Below, in pieces: positions 15,618-22,092 of a DNA stretch of 33,735 nt. Where the stretch lies: positions 1 to 33,735 of the IMG/VR virus record IMGVR_UViG_3300037285_000123; one strand, given 5' to 3'. Within the stretch, counting starts at the first letter, position 1, and each line of letters opens with the position of its first letter. A model generated the notes under the pieces. That model searched no databases. It was not told where the DNA came from and worked only from the letters and a program-made list of their open reading frames with translations. The translations under genes were made by a program, and so were the position numbers. The stretch is from a virus.

Positions 15618-15860
15618 CTAACTCACACTGCCGTTGTTAAATGCTGACTCCCAGTAATTAATTTCTCGCTTTGAGCCTACGAATTTATCGGAATCAAAAA
15701 GCGATTTTCTTATATTGAGTTCACTTTTCATTATCTCAATTTGATGCCTATTTGGAGTCCACCCGTAAAGCCATTCCGCATGACTTTGATCAGTTATTGT
15801 TAGTTGCTTAACGCGTGAGTTTTTCTCTATTCTCTTCTTAATACCTGCCCATTTTCTCAT
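15618..15860 (-). CDS. Unknown 80-aa protein upstream of the HigA-like gene
   Basis: A basic 80-aa protein beginning MRKWAGIKKRIEKNSRVKQL, with AEWLYGWTPNRHQIEIMKSE in the middle. No family recognised. Its ATG overlaps the stop of the preceding 31-aa gene (TAATG at 15862-15858), which supports real translation. The downstream HigA-like gene starts 40 bp after its stop. It lacks the HigB pattern; a role as a different toxin is only a guess. Confidence 0.55.
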   Translation of the reverse strand: MRKWAGIKKRIEKNSRVKQLTITDQSHAEWLYGWTPNRHQIEIMKSELNIRKSLFDSDKFVGSKREINYWESAFNNGSVS

Positions 15861-15955
15861 TACTTAACCTCATTAGTTGCAGACCATAATAGCCCCTGAT
15901 ATTTTGCAATTACTTCTCTCCATGTCGTATAATTATTATTTTGACTCAATCGCAT
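15860..15955 (-). CDS. Very small protein (31 aa), translationally coupled
   Basis: Codes for MRLSQNNNYTTWREVIAKYQ plus 11 residues ending in EVK. The start lies inside the end of the preceding gene (15936-16121) and the stop overlaps the next ATG as TAATG. It fills what would otherwise be a 75-bp gap between coupled genes. The Trp-rich pattern 'tW.evia.y..l.W....' looks protein-like. Function unknown. Confidence 0.5.
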   Translation of the reverse strand: MRLSQNNNYTTWREVIAKYQGLLWSATNEVK

Positions 15956-16121
15956 TGCAGATTTCATCTTCAAGAGCCGTGTTTTCTTCTTCTAAAAAAT
16001 GAAGCCTTTCGTATGCTCTTTTTAATAACGCTATTAGTATAGCGTTTTTATCTTCTGCTTCATAAGCATCGTCTCTCTCGGCCTCGTATCGGTCATCATC
16101 TCGCTCTTCTTGTGTTTTCAT
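15936..16121 (-). CDS. Small acidic coiled-coil protein, unknown function
   Basis: A 61-aa protein. The first 25 residues are rich in Asp/Glu/Arg (KTQEERDDDRYEAERDDAYE), followed by a probable coiled coil (ILIALLKRAYERLHFLEEEN). No family recognised. It overlaps the upstream gene by 4 bp (ATGA), consistent with the coupled nin-like operon. Confidence 0.55.
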   Translation of the reverse strand: MKTQEERDDDRYEAERDDAYEAEDKNAILIALLKRAYERLHFLEEENTALEDEICNAIESK

Positions 16122-16408
16122 TTCTCACTCTCCTTTCTTGCTTTGGCTGCCCTAGACATTTCATGGCCTTTCTTTCTAAATGCGCCGGTTATACTTCCCC
16201 TGGCTAGATAGTCCTGATCACCGGAAACGCCCATCTCAATCTTTGATACCTGGCCACCCTGGGCTAAAAACGCCTCGACCTTGCTATCAATCGCCTCCCG
16301 CTGGATGTCCTTAACGCGCCGAATCATTGGCGCTTGCTCTGACATTTCGCGGATCTCCTTCTCAATTCCCAATATTGTGTGTTTTCGTGTCGTTGGCCTG
16401 CTCATCAT
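16118..16408 (-). CDS. Small basic phage protein, unknown function
   Basis: A 96-aa protein, basic at both ends, with the central segment VEAFLAQGGQVSKIEMGVSG. Patterns of the type 'v..FLa.GG.i.k...G.' occur in small phage proteins of replication or regulation regions, but I cannot assign a role. Start: ATG 16408 overlaps the end of the previous gene; ATG 16405 is an alternative one codon in. Confidence 0.55.
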   Translation of the reverse strand: MMSRPTTRKHTILGIEKEIREMSEQAPMIRRVKDIQREAIDSKVEAFLAQGGQVSKIEMGVSGDQDYLARGSITGAFRKKGHEMSRAAKARKESEK

Positions 16409-16842
16409 TAATCTCCCTTCTCGTGTTTAGCCACACACTCTGCGTGTTTGGCGGTATTCATCGCATAGTTGCAATGAATACAGATGTTGTGATCCTCACC
16501 TACATCAGCGCCTCGCGTTCGCAAGATGCAGACTTGCCGGTGCTGCTCACTTATCACGGTTGAAAAACATCCTCGACATATTTCTAGTCTAATCATGCGA
16601 TCCTCTTGGTTTTGTACTCTAGCGCCATAACTGTCGCAGGTGCCCGGTACGACATCCATAGGCGCGATTTTCATCACCTTTGGCAATCTCGGAACTTTGC
16701 CCTGTCTAGCCGCGTTGCTGTACCTGACAGCGCACGATTTATTGCAAAATATCCGAGCCTCAAAAAACTTGTCACTCTCGAGTCGACAAGACTTATTGAT
16801 TTTTTTTACTAGATCCTTTTCACAGACTAAGCAAATTTTCAT
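16408..16842 (-). CDS. Cys-rich putative zinc-binding protein
   Basis: A 144-aa protein with an N-terminal CLVCEK and FCNKSCAVRYSNAARQG, a treble-clef or FCS-type zinc finger resembling the N-termini of the NinG proteins nearby, then a second Cys group (EICRGCFSTVISEQHRQVC) and a third (HNICIHCNYAMNTAKHAEC). It probably binds two or three zinc ions and nucleic acid. Its ATG overlaps the stop of the 40-aa membrane gene (ATGA). Confidence 0.6.
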   Translation of the reverse strand: MKICLVCEKDLVKKINKSCRLESDKFFEARIFCNKSCAVRYSNAARQGKVPRLPKVMKIAPMDVVPGTCDSYGARVQNQEDRMIRLEICRGCFSTVISEQHRQVCILRTRGADVGEDHNICIHCNYAMNTAKHAECVAKHEKGD

Positions 16843-16961
16843 TTTGCCATCCAGATTGCGACTAATCCGGCAACCACAATAACGGTAATCAATGCGACAA
16901 AAAATTGTGCGAATGCCTCGACAATTTCATAGCGTTGCATTTTACGTATTCTGTTGAACAT
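16839..16961 (-). CDS. Single-pass membrane microprotein (40 aa)
   Basis: Starts at ATG 16961, preceded by GGAGAG at good spacing. Reads MFNRIRKMQRYEIVEAFAQF followed by FVALITVIVVAGLVAIW and MAK: a basic N-terminus, then a strong membrane segment at residues about 19-37. It overlaps the end of NinG-1 by 20 bp and its stop overlaps the next ATG (ATGA). I recognise no family. Membrane microproteins are unusual between NinG and the other small nin-type genes. Confidence 0.6.
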   Translation of the reverse strand: MFNRIRKMQRYEIVEAFAQFFVALITVIVVAGLVAIWMAK

Positions 16962-17616
16962 AAAACTCTCCATTTAATAAATTATCTAGCCTTCGGCTCT
17001 CGCGCGCGCAGTCAGCGCGCATTGCCTTTAAATCAGGACCGTACCAGGTTATTAATTCTGTATTTATCTCGCAGTAATCAATAATCATCCGCGCACCATC
17101 AACGCCAAATCGCTGATGTAACCCGGCTTTGTATCCAACGCTTTGCTTGGTCCCCTCAATATTTCCTGACAGGCTTTTATTGCAACGCATGTTGCACTGT
17201 AAAAAATTATTTCGTCGGTAATACCTTAAATTAGCCTGATGCCCAACGGTTTTAAAATGCCCGCAACACCAATCCATGTTTTGTTTTAAGCATGAAATGC
17301 AATACGGCTCGATTCCTCGATCTTGAAACCATAGCAATTCTTCTCTCACTCGCATGTGATTGTAAGCGGCTTGCGTCAATTTATGCTGATATGAGGTGTC
17401 ATGGAGCCTAGCATTTGCATCGAATTTTTTGTTTATCGCTTTCTTGGCTTTTTTGCTTTTAGCAGCTGCTCGTGACTCTGATTTTCTTGCTTTTTGCGCA
17501 TGAGATTTGCCTTTGTCACTGGTCGCAAAAATAATTGAACAGCGAATAGAACAGCAAACTTGCACAGTGTTAAATTTGGGCGCGAATTCAACGAGGCACA
17601 CGTTGCATTTTTTCAC
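16942..17616 (-). CDS. ninG: NinG-like recombination protein (first copy)
   Basis: A 224-aa protein of NinG/Rap length (lambda NinG is about 200). It has an N-terminal zinc site (MKKCNVCLVEFAPKF, VCCSIRCSIIFA), a long Lys/Ala-rich helix, then CISCLKQ, WCCGHFKTVGHQANLRYYRR and FLQCNMRCNKSLSGNIEGTK, plus a C-terminal helical part with RMIIDYCEIN. These are the family's conserved Cys/His and N-rich motifs. NinG is a structure-specific nuclease that assists phage recombination. It overlaps the HTH gene by 4 bp. Confidence 0.9.
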   Translation of the reverse strand: MKKCNVCLVEFAPKFNTVQVCCSIRCSIIFATSDKGKSHAQKARKSESRAAAKSKKAKKAINKKFDANARLHDTSYQHKLTQAAYNHMRVREELLWFQDRGIEPYCISCLKQNMDWCCGHFKTVGHQANLRYYRRNNFLQCNMRCNKSLSGNIEGTKQSVGYKAGLHQRFGVDGARMIIDYCEINTELITWYGPDLKAMRADCARESRRLDNLLNGEFYVQQNT

Positions 17617-17942
17617 GATTTAGCCCGCCTTTCATAGATCCTGCTGATCGTTTTTGGGTCAACGCTGAATGCCTGCGCCAGCTCACCGCGCAATCGAATA
17701 TTGACCCGCATCACCGTGCATACAATTTTTTCCTGGACATCAGTCAATTTGCGGGCAGCGTGTCGGCCATCCGGCATGCGTGGTGCTGCCCGCTTTTTTC
17801 CATTCCAAATAATCCCGCGCAAAATTTTGCTTATCGTCGATTGATCGGTTTTAAAGTGCGCGGCTAACTGAACCTGCGTCATGTCTTTACGCCGATATAC
17901 CTCGCGGATTTCAGTTGCGATCGAAAATGTTAATTTACTCAT
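17613..17942 (-). CDS. HTH DNA-binding protein with two possible HTH motifs
   Basis: A 109-aa basic protein. The first HTH is at about residues 21-43 (TQVQLAAHFKTDQSTISKIL) and a second at about 82-104 (RLRGELAQAFSVDPKTISRI). Two HTH units of 'Q..lA..F.vd..TIsri' type in one small protein are reminiscent of resolvase-like or HNH-associated HTH proteins. In the nin-type region it could be a regulator of late genes, but there is no direct evidence. It overlaps both neighbours by 4 bp. Confidence 0.65.
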   Translation of the reverse strand: MSKLTFSIATEIREVYRRKDMTQVQLAAHFKTDQSTISKILRGIIWNGKKRAAPRMPDGRHAARKLTDVQEKIVCTVMRVNIRLRGELAQAFSVDPKTISRIYERRAKS

Positions 17943-18325
17943 TTTTTAAACCAGTCTGGATCAGGATCAGGAACAATCACCCCGTACTCCGATGACCTCG
18001 CCTGAATAAATAAATAGAAATTGGCGAGATCAACGGTAGTTATTACATCAGCCTCGCCGCTATGATTTTTCGTAGTAGTTCGCCTGGGCTTTCGTTTGAG
18101 CTTGCCCAAAACCTTATAATCTACCCATCCGAAATATTCGCCACAAAACATGGTGTGCAAGTCGTCCGGTTCATTGCCAGTCTCGGCAGTAATTACCGCG
18201 TATGCGCAGCCCCAAAGTGCGGAATTTTGCAAATTGCTGCGCTGACGCTTTATGCGCTCGACCGTAATAACCCAATCTTTATTTTTCGGCAATTCCCGCA
18301 ATAAGTTTATAATGTCTTTGAACAC
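17939..18325 (-). CDS. ninB: NinB-like recombination protein (start uncertain, reading frame extends to about 18379)
   Basis: The first usual start is GTG 18325, giving 128 aa. It has VITVERIKRQRSNLQNSALW, the 'v.i...k..Rs..QN..lwg' signature of NinB/Orf-like proteins, then GNEPDDLHTMFCGEYFGWVD. In lambda this family (Orf) modulates RecBCD/RecF-type recombination and binds ssDNA. The same frame continues upstream as VIKIKKQFTLTPDHNWPA, which fits the expected family N-terminus, yet has no ATG, GTG or TTG. A GAGG lies just before it, so a rare ATC start near 18370, or an error, is possible. Confidence 0.62.
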   Translation of the reverse strand: MFKDIINLLRELPKNKDWVITVERIKRQRSNLQNSALWGCAYAVITAETGNEPDDLHTMFCGEYFGWVDYKVLGKLKRKPRRTTTKNHSGEADVITTVDLANFYLFIQARSSEYGVIVPDPDPDWFKK

Positions 18326-18375
18326 GGCAGGCCAATTATGATCTGGAGTTAGCGTAAATTGCTTTTTGATCTTGA

Positions 18376-19230
18376 TTACCTCGCTGTTTCTAGTTTTTTG
18401 ATCAATTCATGACGCGTCTTGCCTACCGTCTGAATTCCTGAATCTTTGCACAATTTTAAAATCTCGTTATTGGTTTTTCCATTCAAGTTCTTTTTGCTCG
18501 GCTCCTGATCATCCTGCATCTGACTTGCAATTCGATCATAAGAATTGCGAAGCGTTTTAGCTGATAAAATATTCGAGCACCAAAAATCCGATCGATGCGC
18601 CCATCTAAAAACCTTCCACAAATCCTCTAGCGTCCGGCCATCTAGCCTGACTGCTCGATCAAGCTCTTTTGCCCATTCTTTAAAATTTGGCGTCTTGGTG
18701 TGAGTGTATTTGGCCTTGATCGTATCAAATATTTTTATAGCGAATTGGTATTCGCGGGTTGCCTCTATCTTGTCTACCTCTAATTCTACTTCTACTTCTA
18801 CTTCTACTTCTACTTCTACTTCTAGACCGTCACCTTTTGTAACGTGTGACGTTTCGTGTGACGTTTCGTGTGACGTTTCGTGTGACGATTGAATTAAAGC
18901 TTTTTTCTTCTCGCGCCATTTTGCGGTTCTGCTGGCGCTTGAGTCTGATGATTGCTGGCGCTTTTCCCAGGCTAGTGGTTGCCATTCATCATTGATCAGC
19001 CCCGCATCGATAAGCCGAGTTTTAACGTCACTGATCATCGCATGGTCAATCCACAAAGATTGCGCCACCATTCGATCTAAAATTTTAGAATCACACGCCT
19101 GATCAAGATCGCCTCGCGCTTTCAGAGCGCAAACTGCAATAAAATGTCGCTGATCTTCGAAAGATAGCCCTAGCATTTTCGGATCTGTCAAAAAGTCATG
19201 ATATTGGCGAAACCATGGCAAACCTGCCAT
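18376..19230 (-). CDS. Replication initiation protein (lambda O-like role)
   Basis: A 284-aa protein beginning MAGLPWFRQYHDFLTDPKML, the usual start of phage replisome organiser proteins ('..W.r.y.d.l.dpk...l'). Residues 1-100 are winged-helix-like; about 115-155 is a low-complexity linker encoded by 12-bp repeats (SHETSHETSHETSHV) and 6-bp repeats (EVEVEVEVEVEVELEV); 155-284 is a helical C-terminal domain (RTLEDLWKVFRWAHRSDFWC) resembling the conserved part of phage replication proteins that recruit helicase. A replication origin may lie in or near the repeat-rich coding region, as in lambda O; this is inference. It overlaps the Cro-like gene by 1 bp. Confidence 0.78.
   Translation of the reverse strand: MAGLPWFRQYHDFLTDPKMLGLSFEDQRHFIAVCALKARGDLDQACDSKILDRMVAQSLWIDHAMISDVKTRLIDAGLINDEWQPLAWEKRQQSSDSSASRTAKWREKKKALIQSSHETSHETSHETSHVTKGDGLEVEVEVEVEVEVELEVDKIEATREYQFAIKIFDTIKAKYTHTKTPNFKEWAKELDRAVRLDGRTLEDLWKVFRWAHRSDFWCSNILSAKTLRNSYDRIASQMQDDQEPSKKNLNGKTNNEILKLCKDSGIQTVGKTRHELIKKLETAR
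18784..18824. repeat. Hexanucleotide microsatellite TTCTAC inside the replication gene
   Basis: About seven tandem TTCTAC units on the plus strand (GAAGTA on the minus) encode alternating Glu-Val. It keeps the frame because the unit is 6 bp, so copy number can vary without breaking the gene. Confidence 0.9.
18843..18887. repeat. 12-bp tandem repeat CGTGTGACGTTT inside the replication gene
   Basis: Three and a half copies of CGTGTGACGTTT, encoding the SHET tetrapeptide repeat on the minus strand. The array is just upstream (in the gene's direction) of the TTCTAC array. Repeats inside an initiator gene are reminiscent of lambda iterons within O, though these are directly repeated without dyad symmetry. 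Confidence 0.85.
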
Positions 19231-19415
19231 CAGACTTCCATTTTCCGACCGCTCAAATACTCATACACGGCTTTCAAGTTTCTATAACCAGGGTTACTGC
19301 CCGGCCGCATGATCGTATAGACAGACCCTAAAGATATGTTGCATTCAACCGCTATTCGCTCCTTCGGTTGCTCGGTTGTTTTAAGCATGTCCTGAGTTTT
19401 TTCTAAATAGTCCAT
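19230..19415 (-). CDS. Cro-like HTH regulator
   Basis: A 61-aa protein if started at ATG 19415 (MDYLEKTQDMLKTTEQPKER); an upstream in-frame ATG at 19439 would add 8 residues but lies at or before the predicted transcription start of the promoter at 19443-19471, so I prefer 19415. Residues about 18-40 form an HTH (ERIAVECNISLGSVYTIMRP), and YRNLKAVYEYLSGR follows, the pattern of small Cro/XRE-type or 'HTH of phage' proteins. It sits at the divergent early control region, the expected place for a Cro-type switch. No CI partner is visible. Confidence 0.7.
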   Translation of the reverse strand: MDYLEKTQDMLKTTEQPKERIAVECNISLGSVYTIMRPGSNPGYRNLKAVYEYLSGRKMEV

Positions 19416-19442
19416 TTTATAGCCCGTTGATAGTTTCAACGT

Positions 19443-19471
19443 AATGTAAACGTTTTTTTGATTATCGTCAA
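19443..19471 (-). promoter_or_regulatory. Strong sigma-70-type promoter for the minus-strand early operon
   Basis: On the minus strand, TTGACG (19471-19466), 17 bp, then TACATT (19448-19443). This is a close match to TTGACA-N17-TATAAT. Transcription would start near 19436 and read the Cro-like, replication and nin-type genes. Confidence 0.75.
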
Positions 19472-19479
19472 TACAGATG

Positions 19480-19492
19480 ACTGATGATCAGT
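19480..19492. promoter_or_regulatory. Candidate operator dyad
   Basis: ACTGATGATCAGT: arms ACTGA and TCAGT around TGA. It sits in the 110-bp divergent region between the Cro-like gene and the plus-strand operon, about 9 bp upstream of the minus promoter's -35. It could be bound by the Cro-like protein. Only one clear copy was seen, so this is tentative. Confidence 0.4.
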
Positions 19493-19525
19493 AAACTAGA
19501 GGCTATCAAGGTTTAAAGGATCACA

Positions 19526-19795
19526 ATGCTGTTGCTATCTATTACAATAGGTATTATTGTTAGTACAAGGATAAGCAATCATCAACCAACAACGAGAAGC
19601 GATATGAAATTAATAATCAATAGCAAGAAACACGGCGAGGTTACTTTTTCACGCCCAGGCAGTTTTTACATATACGTAGACCTAAATGGCCACGAGATGA
19701 AAAATACACTGGTAGTAACGCGGCACAAGGCGCTATTGCAGCACCTTAATAATCTCGGATTAACGTCCGAAGTTAGTCAGGAGGCAAAGTCATGA
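19526..19795 (+). CDS. First gene of the plus-strand early operon, unknown function
   Basis: An 89-aa frame. ATG 19526 has a good site (AAGGA, 6 bp before). The first 16 residues are hydrophobic (MLLLSITIGIIVSTRI). An internal ATG at 19604, with GAGAAG before it, would give a 63-aa protein beginning MKLIINSKKHGEVTFSRPGS, which looks more like a natural start for the folded part. No family recognised. Overlaps the next gene by 4 bp. Confidence 0.55.
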   Translation: MLLLSITIGIIVSTRISNHQPTTRSDMKLIINSKKHGEVTFSRPGSFYIYVDLNGHEMKNTLVVTRHKALLQHLNNLGLTSEVSQEAKS

Positions 19796-19992
19796 GCGAT
19801 TACCAAGACTTCCCCGCTTCCGATATGAGTGCGCGAGATAAGTTCACCATGGCCGCCATGGCGGCAATACTGGCGAACCCCGAACTGACCAACTTATCAA
19901 ACTTTGAATCAAATGCTGGCCGTAACGCTTTAGCCATGAATGCCATGGCTTATGCCGATGCAGCGCTTCAAAAACTGGAGGATTTCAAATGA
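19792..19992 (+). CDS. Small phage protein, unknown function
   Basis: A 66-aa protein with FTMAAMAAILANPELTNL and a C-terminal ADAALQKLE. Short proteins with 'd.fa..alq..l.np......a..ay..AD..l..l' are common in phage early operons, function unknown. GGAGGCAAAG lies just before the ATG. Coupled by 4-bp overlaps on both sides. Confidence 0.65.
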   Translation: MSDYQDFPASDMSARDKFTMAAMAAILANPELTNLSNFESNAGRNALAMNAMAYADAALQKLEDFK

Positions 19993-20204
19993 AAACGACA
20001 TTTCAAAATGAGAACGTAACGCCTGGTAGTCTTGTTGAACTTGAAAGCCAGCCTTACATGTTCATTGGCGGTGAGTTTAATTATGGCGAGGCCGTTTGCA
20101 GGTTGCTAGGTCAAAACATGGAAACCAAGTTAGTTCCATTTAACACTGAGGTTGAGCTATTGACCGGCTACGGATGGGTAGTCGTTGGAGAGGGGAGCAA
20201 ATAA
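19989..20204 (+). CDS. Small phage protein, unknown function
   Basis: A 71-aa protein, probably a small beta barrel (PGSLVELESQPYMFIGGEFN, late YGWVVVGEG). Not recognised. GGAGG precedes the ATG. It overlaps the next 49-aa gene at TAATG. Confidence 0.6.
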   Translation: MKTTFQNENVTPGSLVELESQPYMFIGGEFNYGEAVCRLLGQNMETKLVPFNTEVELLTGYGWVVVGEGSK

Positions 20205-20353
20205 TGGACTTCAGCACAGAATTTCTACAAGGCCAGCAGGACTGCATTGACGGCATGGTTCACGTATCCAAGAATGACGCGTATGACCGTGGCTATGCTT
20301 GTCAGTATGAAATTGAGCAGGTATTAACAGAACTATCACTAAGGAGTAAGTAA
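20204..20353 (+). CDS. Small phage protein (49 aa), unknown function
   Basis: Reads MDFSTEFLQGQQDCIDGMVH, then NDAYDRGYACQYEIEQ. The pattern 'F..Gq.dc..G..h....d.Y..GY..qYe.eq' recurs in small phage proteins. GGAG precedes the ATG, the start overlaps the previous stop and the stop overlaps the Sak ATG (TAATG). It is too short to be flagged by length filters. Confidence 0.65.
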   Translation: MDFSTEFLQGQQDCIDGMVHVSKNDAYDRGYACQYEIEQVLTELSLRSK

Positions 20354-20913
20354 TGACAGACACCAAAAACGTTTTTGAAACACTATCGCAAATCAATGTT
20401 AATGAGCACACCGAGAAGAAAGGCAAGTTTACTTACCTGTCATGGGCATGGGCATGGGCTACGCTGAAAAAGCACTATCCTGCCTCAACATTTGAGAAGC
20501 ACCAGTTCCAAAGAAGTCATCAACAGGGCATGGGTATTTCACCTTACATGCTTGATGAGTCGGGTTATGCCTATGTGCAGGCATCTGTCACAGTTGAAGG
20601 CATGACATTATCTGAAACATTCCCAGTGCTTAACAATAAAAATAAGCCAATCCAAAACCCCAGTTCTTTTGACGTTAACACCGCACTGCAGCGCTGCTTG
20701 GTCAAGGCTATCGCATATCACGGCTTAGGGCTTTACATCTACGCTGGTGAAGATATTCCCACTGATGGTAGTAGTGATGACAGCGCAGAATTAAAAGAGC
20801 TTCAACGCCTTTGCAAGCAGCGAGGCAGAGACTACGCCAGCGCATTATCTTGGATGTCGCTAAACAGTAAAACCGTTACCGAGGCTATCGCCTCATTTGA
20901 GGCTAAATCATGA
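20353..20913 (+). CDS. Single-strand annealing protein, Sak / DUF1071 family
   Basis: A 186-aa protein. Signature segments: EKKGKFTYLSWAWAWATLKK (residues about 21-40), FPVLNNKNKPIQNPSSFDVN, NTALQRCLVKAIAYHGLGLY and IYAGED. These match DUF1071 ('f..l..iNv..h.EkKg.f.YlSWa.Aw', 'lpVmd..n..i..p.....n.a.qRclvKaia..GLGlYiyaGed'), a Rad52-like Sak annealing family. It would load on ssDNA and anneal complementary strands, with the SSB-like protein at 22093. A C-terminal helix (ELKELQRLCKQRGRDY) is probably a separate small domain. Preceded by AAGGAGTAAGTA. Confidence 0.88.
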   Translation: MTDTKNVFETLSQINVNEHTEKKGKFTYLSWAWAWATLKKHYPASTFEKHQFQRSHQQGMGISPYMLDESGYAYVQASVTVEGMTLSETFPVLNNKNKPIQNPSSFDVNTALQRCLVKAIAYHGLGLYIYAGEDIPTDGSSDDSAELKELQRLCKQRGRDYASALSWMSLNSKTVTEAIASFEAKS

Positions 20914-21401
20914 AATTATACGAAATCACCAATGATATGCGCGAACTTAGCAACCTGGCTGAATCAGGAGAGCTAACGCACGACGACATCGCCGATACGA
21001 TGGAAGGTCTTAACCTTCAGTTTGAGGATAAGGCACGCAATGTGTTGAAAGTTCGTGCACAAATGGTAGCTAATGTCGCAGGGTTAGACCTTGAGATTGA
21101 ACGCCTGACCAAGCTGAAGAAATCGCAAACTAACAGCGTTGACCAGCTTACATCGTATCTCAAGCAGAACATGATTGCGCTGGGCAAAGATAGCCTGTCA
21201 CTCGGCATCTTCAAGGTAACGCTACGCAAAGCAGGGACAATGCTCGGCACTATTGATGAGACCAAAATTCCTGAGTATTTCTGGACTGAGATACCGGCAT
21301 CACGCAAGTATGATCGGGCTTCGCTGCTGAAATCAGTGAAAGAGCATCCGATCGAAGGCATTGAACTGATTGATGCTTCTCGCGGTTTAACCATTAGATA
21401 G
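20910..21401 (+). CDS. Gp157-like protein (siphovirus Gp157 family)
   Basis: A 163-aa protein: helical N-terminal half (MKLYEITNDMRELSNLAESG, AGLDLEIERLTKLKKSQTNS) followed by a beta-containing half with IFKVTLRKAGTML, IPEYFWTEIPASRKYDRASL and GIELIDASRGLTIR. This is the Gp157 pattern ('k.....e.f...l...gk..i.t..f.l..r.....v.id...iP..f......D...i...lk.g..i.ga.l......l.i'). The family is often placed beside annealing proteins and SSB; its role is not settled (linked to phage resistance in streptococci). Overlaps Sak by 4 bp. Confidence 0.85.
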   Translation: MKLYEITNDMRELSNLAESGELTHDDIADTMEGLNLQFEDKARNVLKVRAQMVANVAGLDLEIERLTKLKKSQTNSVDQLTSYLKQNMIALGKDSLSLGIFKVTLRKAGTMLGTIDETKIPEYFWTEIPASRKYDRASLLKSVKEHPIEGIELIDASRGLTIR

Positions 21402-21649
21402 TGGCAATGGTTATGCGAGGCGGCTATGAGATGATGATTGCTCGAACCATTGACGGTACAGAAGTTGGCAGTTTACCACTCACCACCCTGTTAGAGACAA
21501 AGGTGAGCTACTACAATGTCTACAGGAATGGAGGTGTTGGCGGCCATCATGAATCTGAATTAAGTGCACTCAAAATTGGCAGTAAACTTACAACTGGCAT
21601 AATCAAAATCACCACGACAGGCGATGATTTCACGGTTGAGAAGGTGTAG
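21401..21649 (+). CDS. Small unknown protein
   Basis: An 82-aa frame from GTG 21401 (TAGTG overlap with the previous stop); ATG at 21407 is an alternative. Contains ARTIDGTEVGSLPLTTLLET and YYNVYRNGGVGGHHES. Unrecognised. Coupling to its neighbours supports translation. Confidence 0.55.
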   Translation: MAMVMRGGYEMMIARTIDGTEVGSLPLTTLLETKVSYYNVYRNGGVGGHHESELSALKIGSKLTTGIIKITTTGDDFTVEKV

Positions 21650-21651
21650 CT

Positions 21652-21882
21652 ATGACTAATCCATTAATCATTAAAGAACCTGGAGCATTGGCGACTGCTC
21701 GACGACTTGAGGCTATGCAGATTGCTATCAGAGAAATGCAGCAGTTTGAGGCTGACTTGAAGACGGACTTAAAAAGCATTGCCGCATGGCATGGTAAAAG
21801 CGTCAGGATTGGCAGTTTTTTGATTGAATCGTATCCGGGCGAGTACGTTCCAATGTACGCTATAACAGGGGGTGAAGAATGA
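21652..21882 (+). CDS. Small helical protein, unknown function
   Basis: A 76-aa protein with a helix (ALATARRLEAMQIAIREMQQ) followed by a short strand region. Not recognised. Lies 2 bp after the previous gene and overlaps the next by 4 bp. Confidence 0.55.
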   Translation: MTNPLIIKEPGALATARRLEAMQIAIREMQQFEADLKTDLKSIAAWHGKSVRIGSFLIESYPGEYVPMYAITGGEE

Positions 21883-22088
21883 GAGGCAGAATAAACCGCA
21901 CCAAGGGCAATCGAACAAAGCGCATGACACATACATGCCACAACCGGAATGAGCGGTCACAGACGTTTAAAGACGTTTGGCGAATGAAGTCGAGCACGGT
22001 TCCATGCGGCAGCTATCGACAACCAATACCATTGCGAATGCAAAAAGACTTGCAGATGGATTTAATCAACGAAGTTAACGAGGTATAG
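21879..22088 (+). CDS. Small basic protein, unknown function
   Basis: A 69-aa protein, strongly basic at the start (MRGRINRTKGNRTKRMTHTC), acidic at the end. ATGA overlap with the previous gene. No family recognised; the composition suits a nucleic-acid-binding role but nothing more specific. Confidence 0.5.
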   Translation: MRGRINRTKGNRTKRMTHTCHNRNERSQTFKDVWRMKSSTVPCGSYRQPIPLRMQKDLQMDLINEVNEV

Positions 22089-22092
22089 AACA

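Noticed and set aside
15618-15860. HigB toxin assignment for the 80-aa gene
   Set aside because: No RelE/HigB-type motifs are visible; only its position suggests it.
21017-21394. Minus-strand frame opposite the Gp157-like gene
   Set aside because: Antisense shadow without a start signal.
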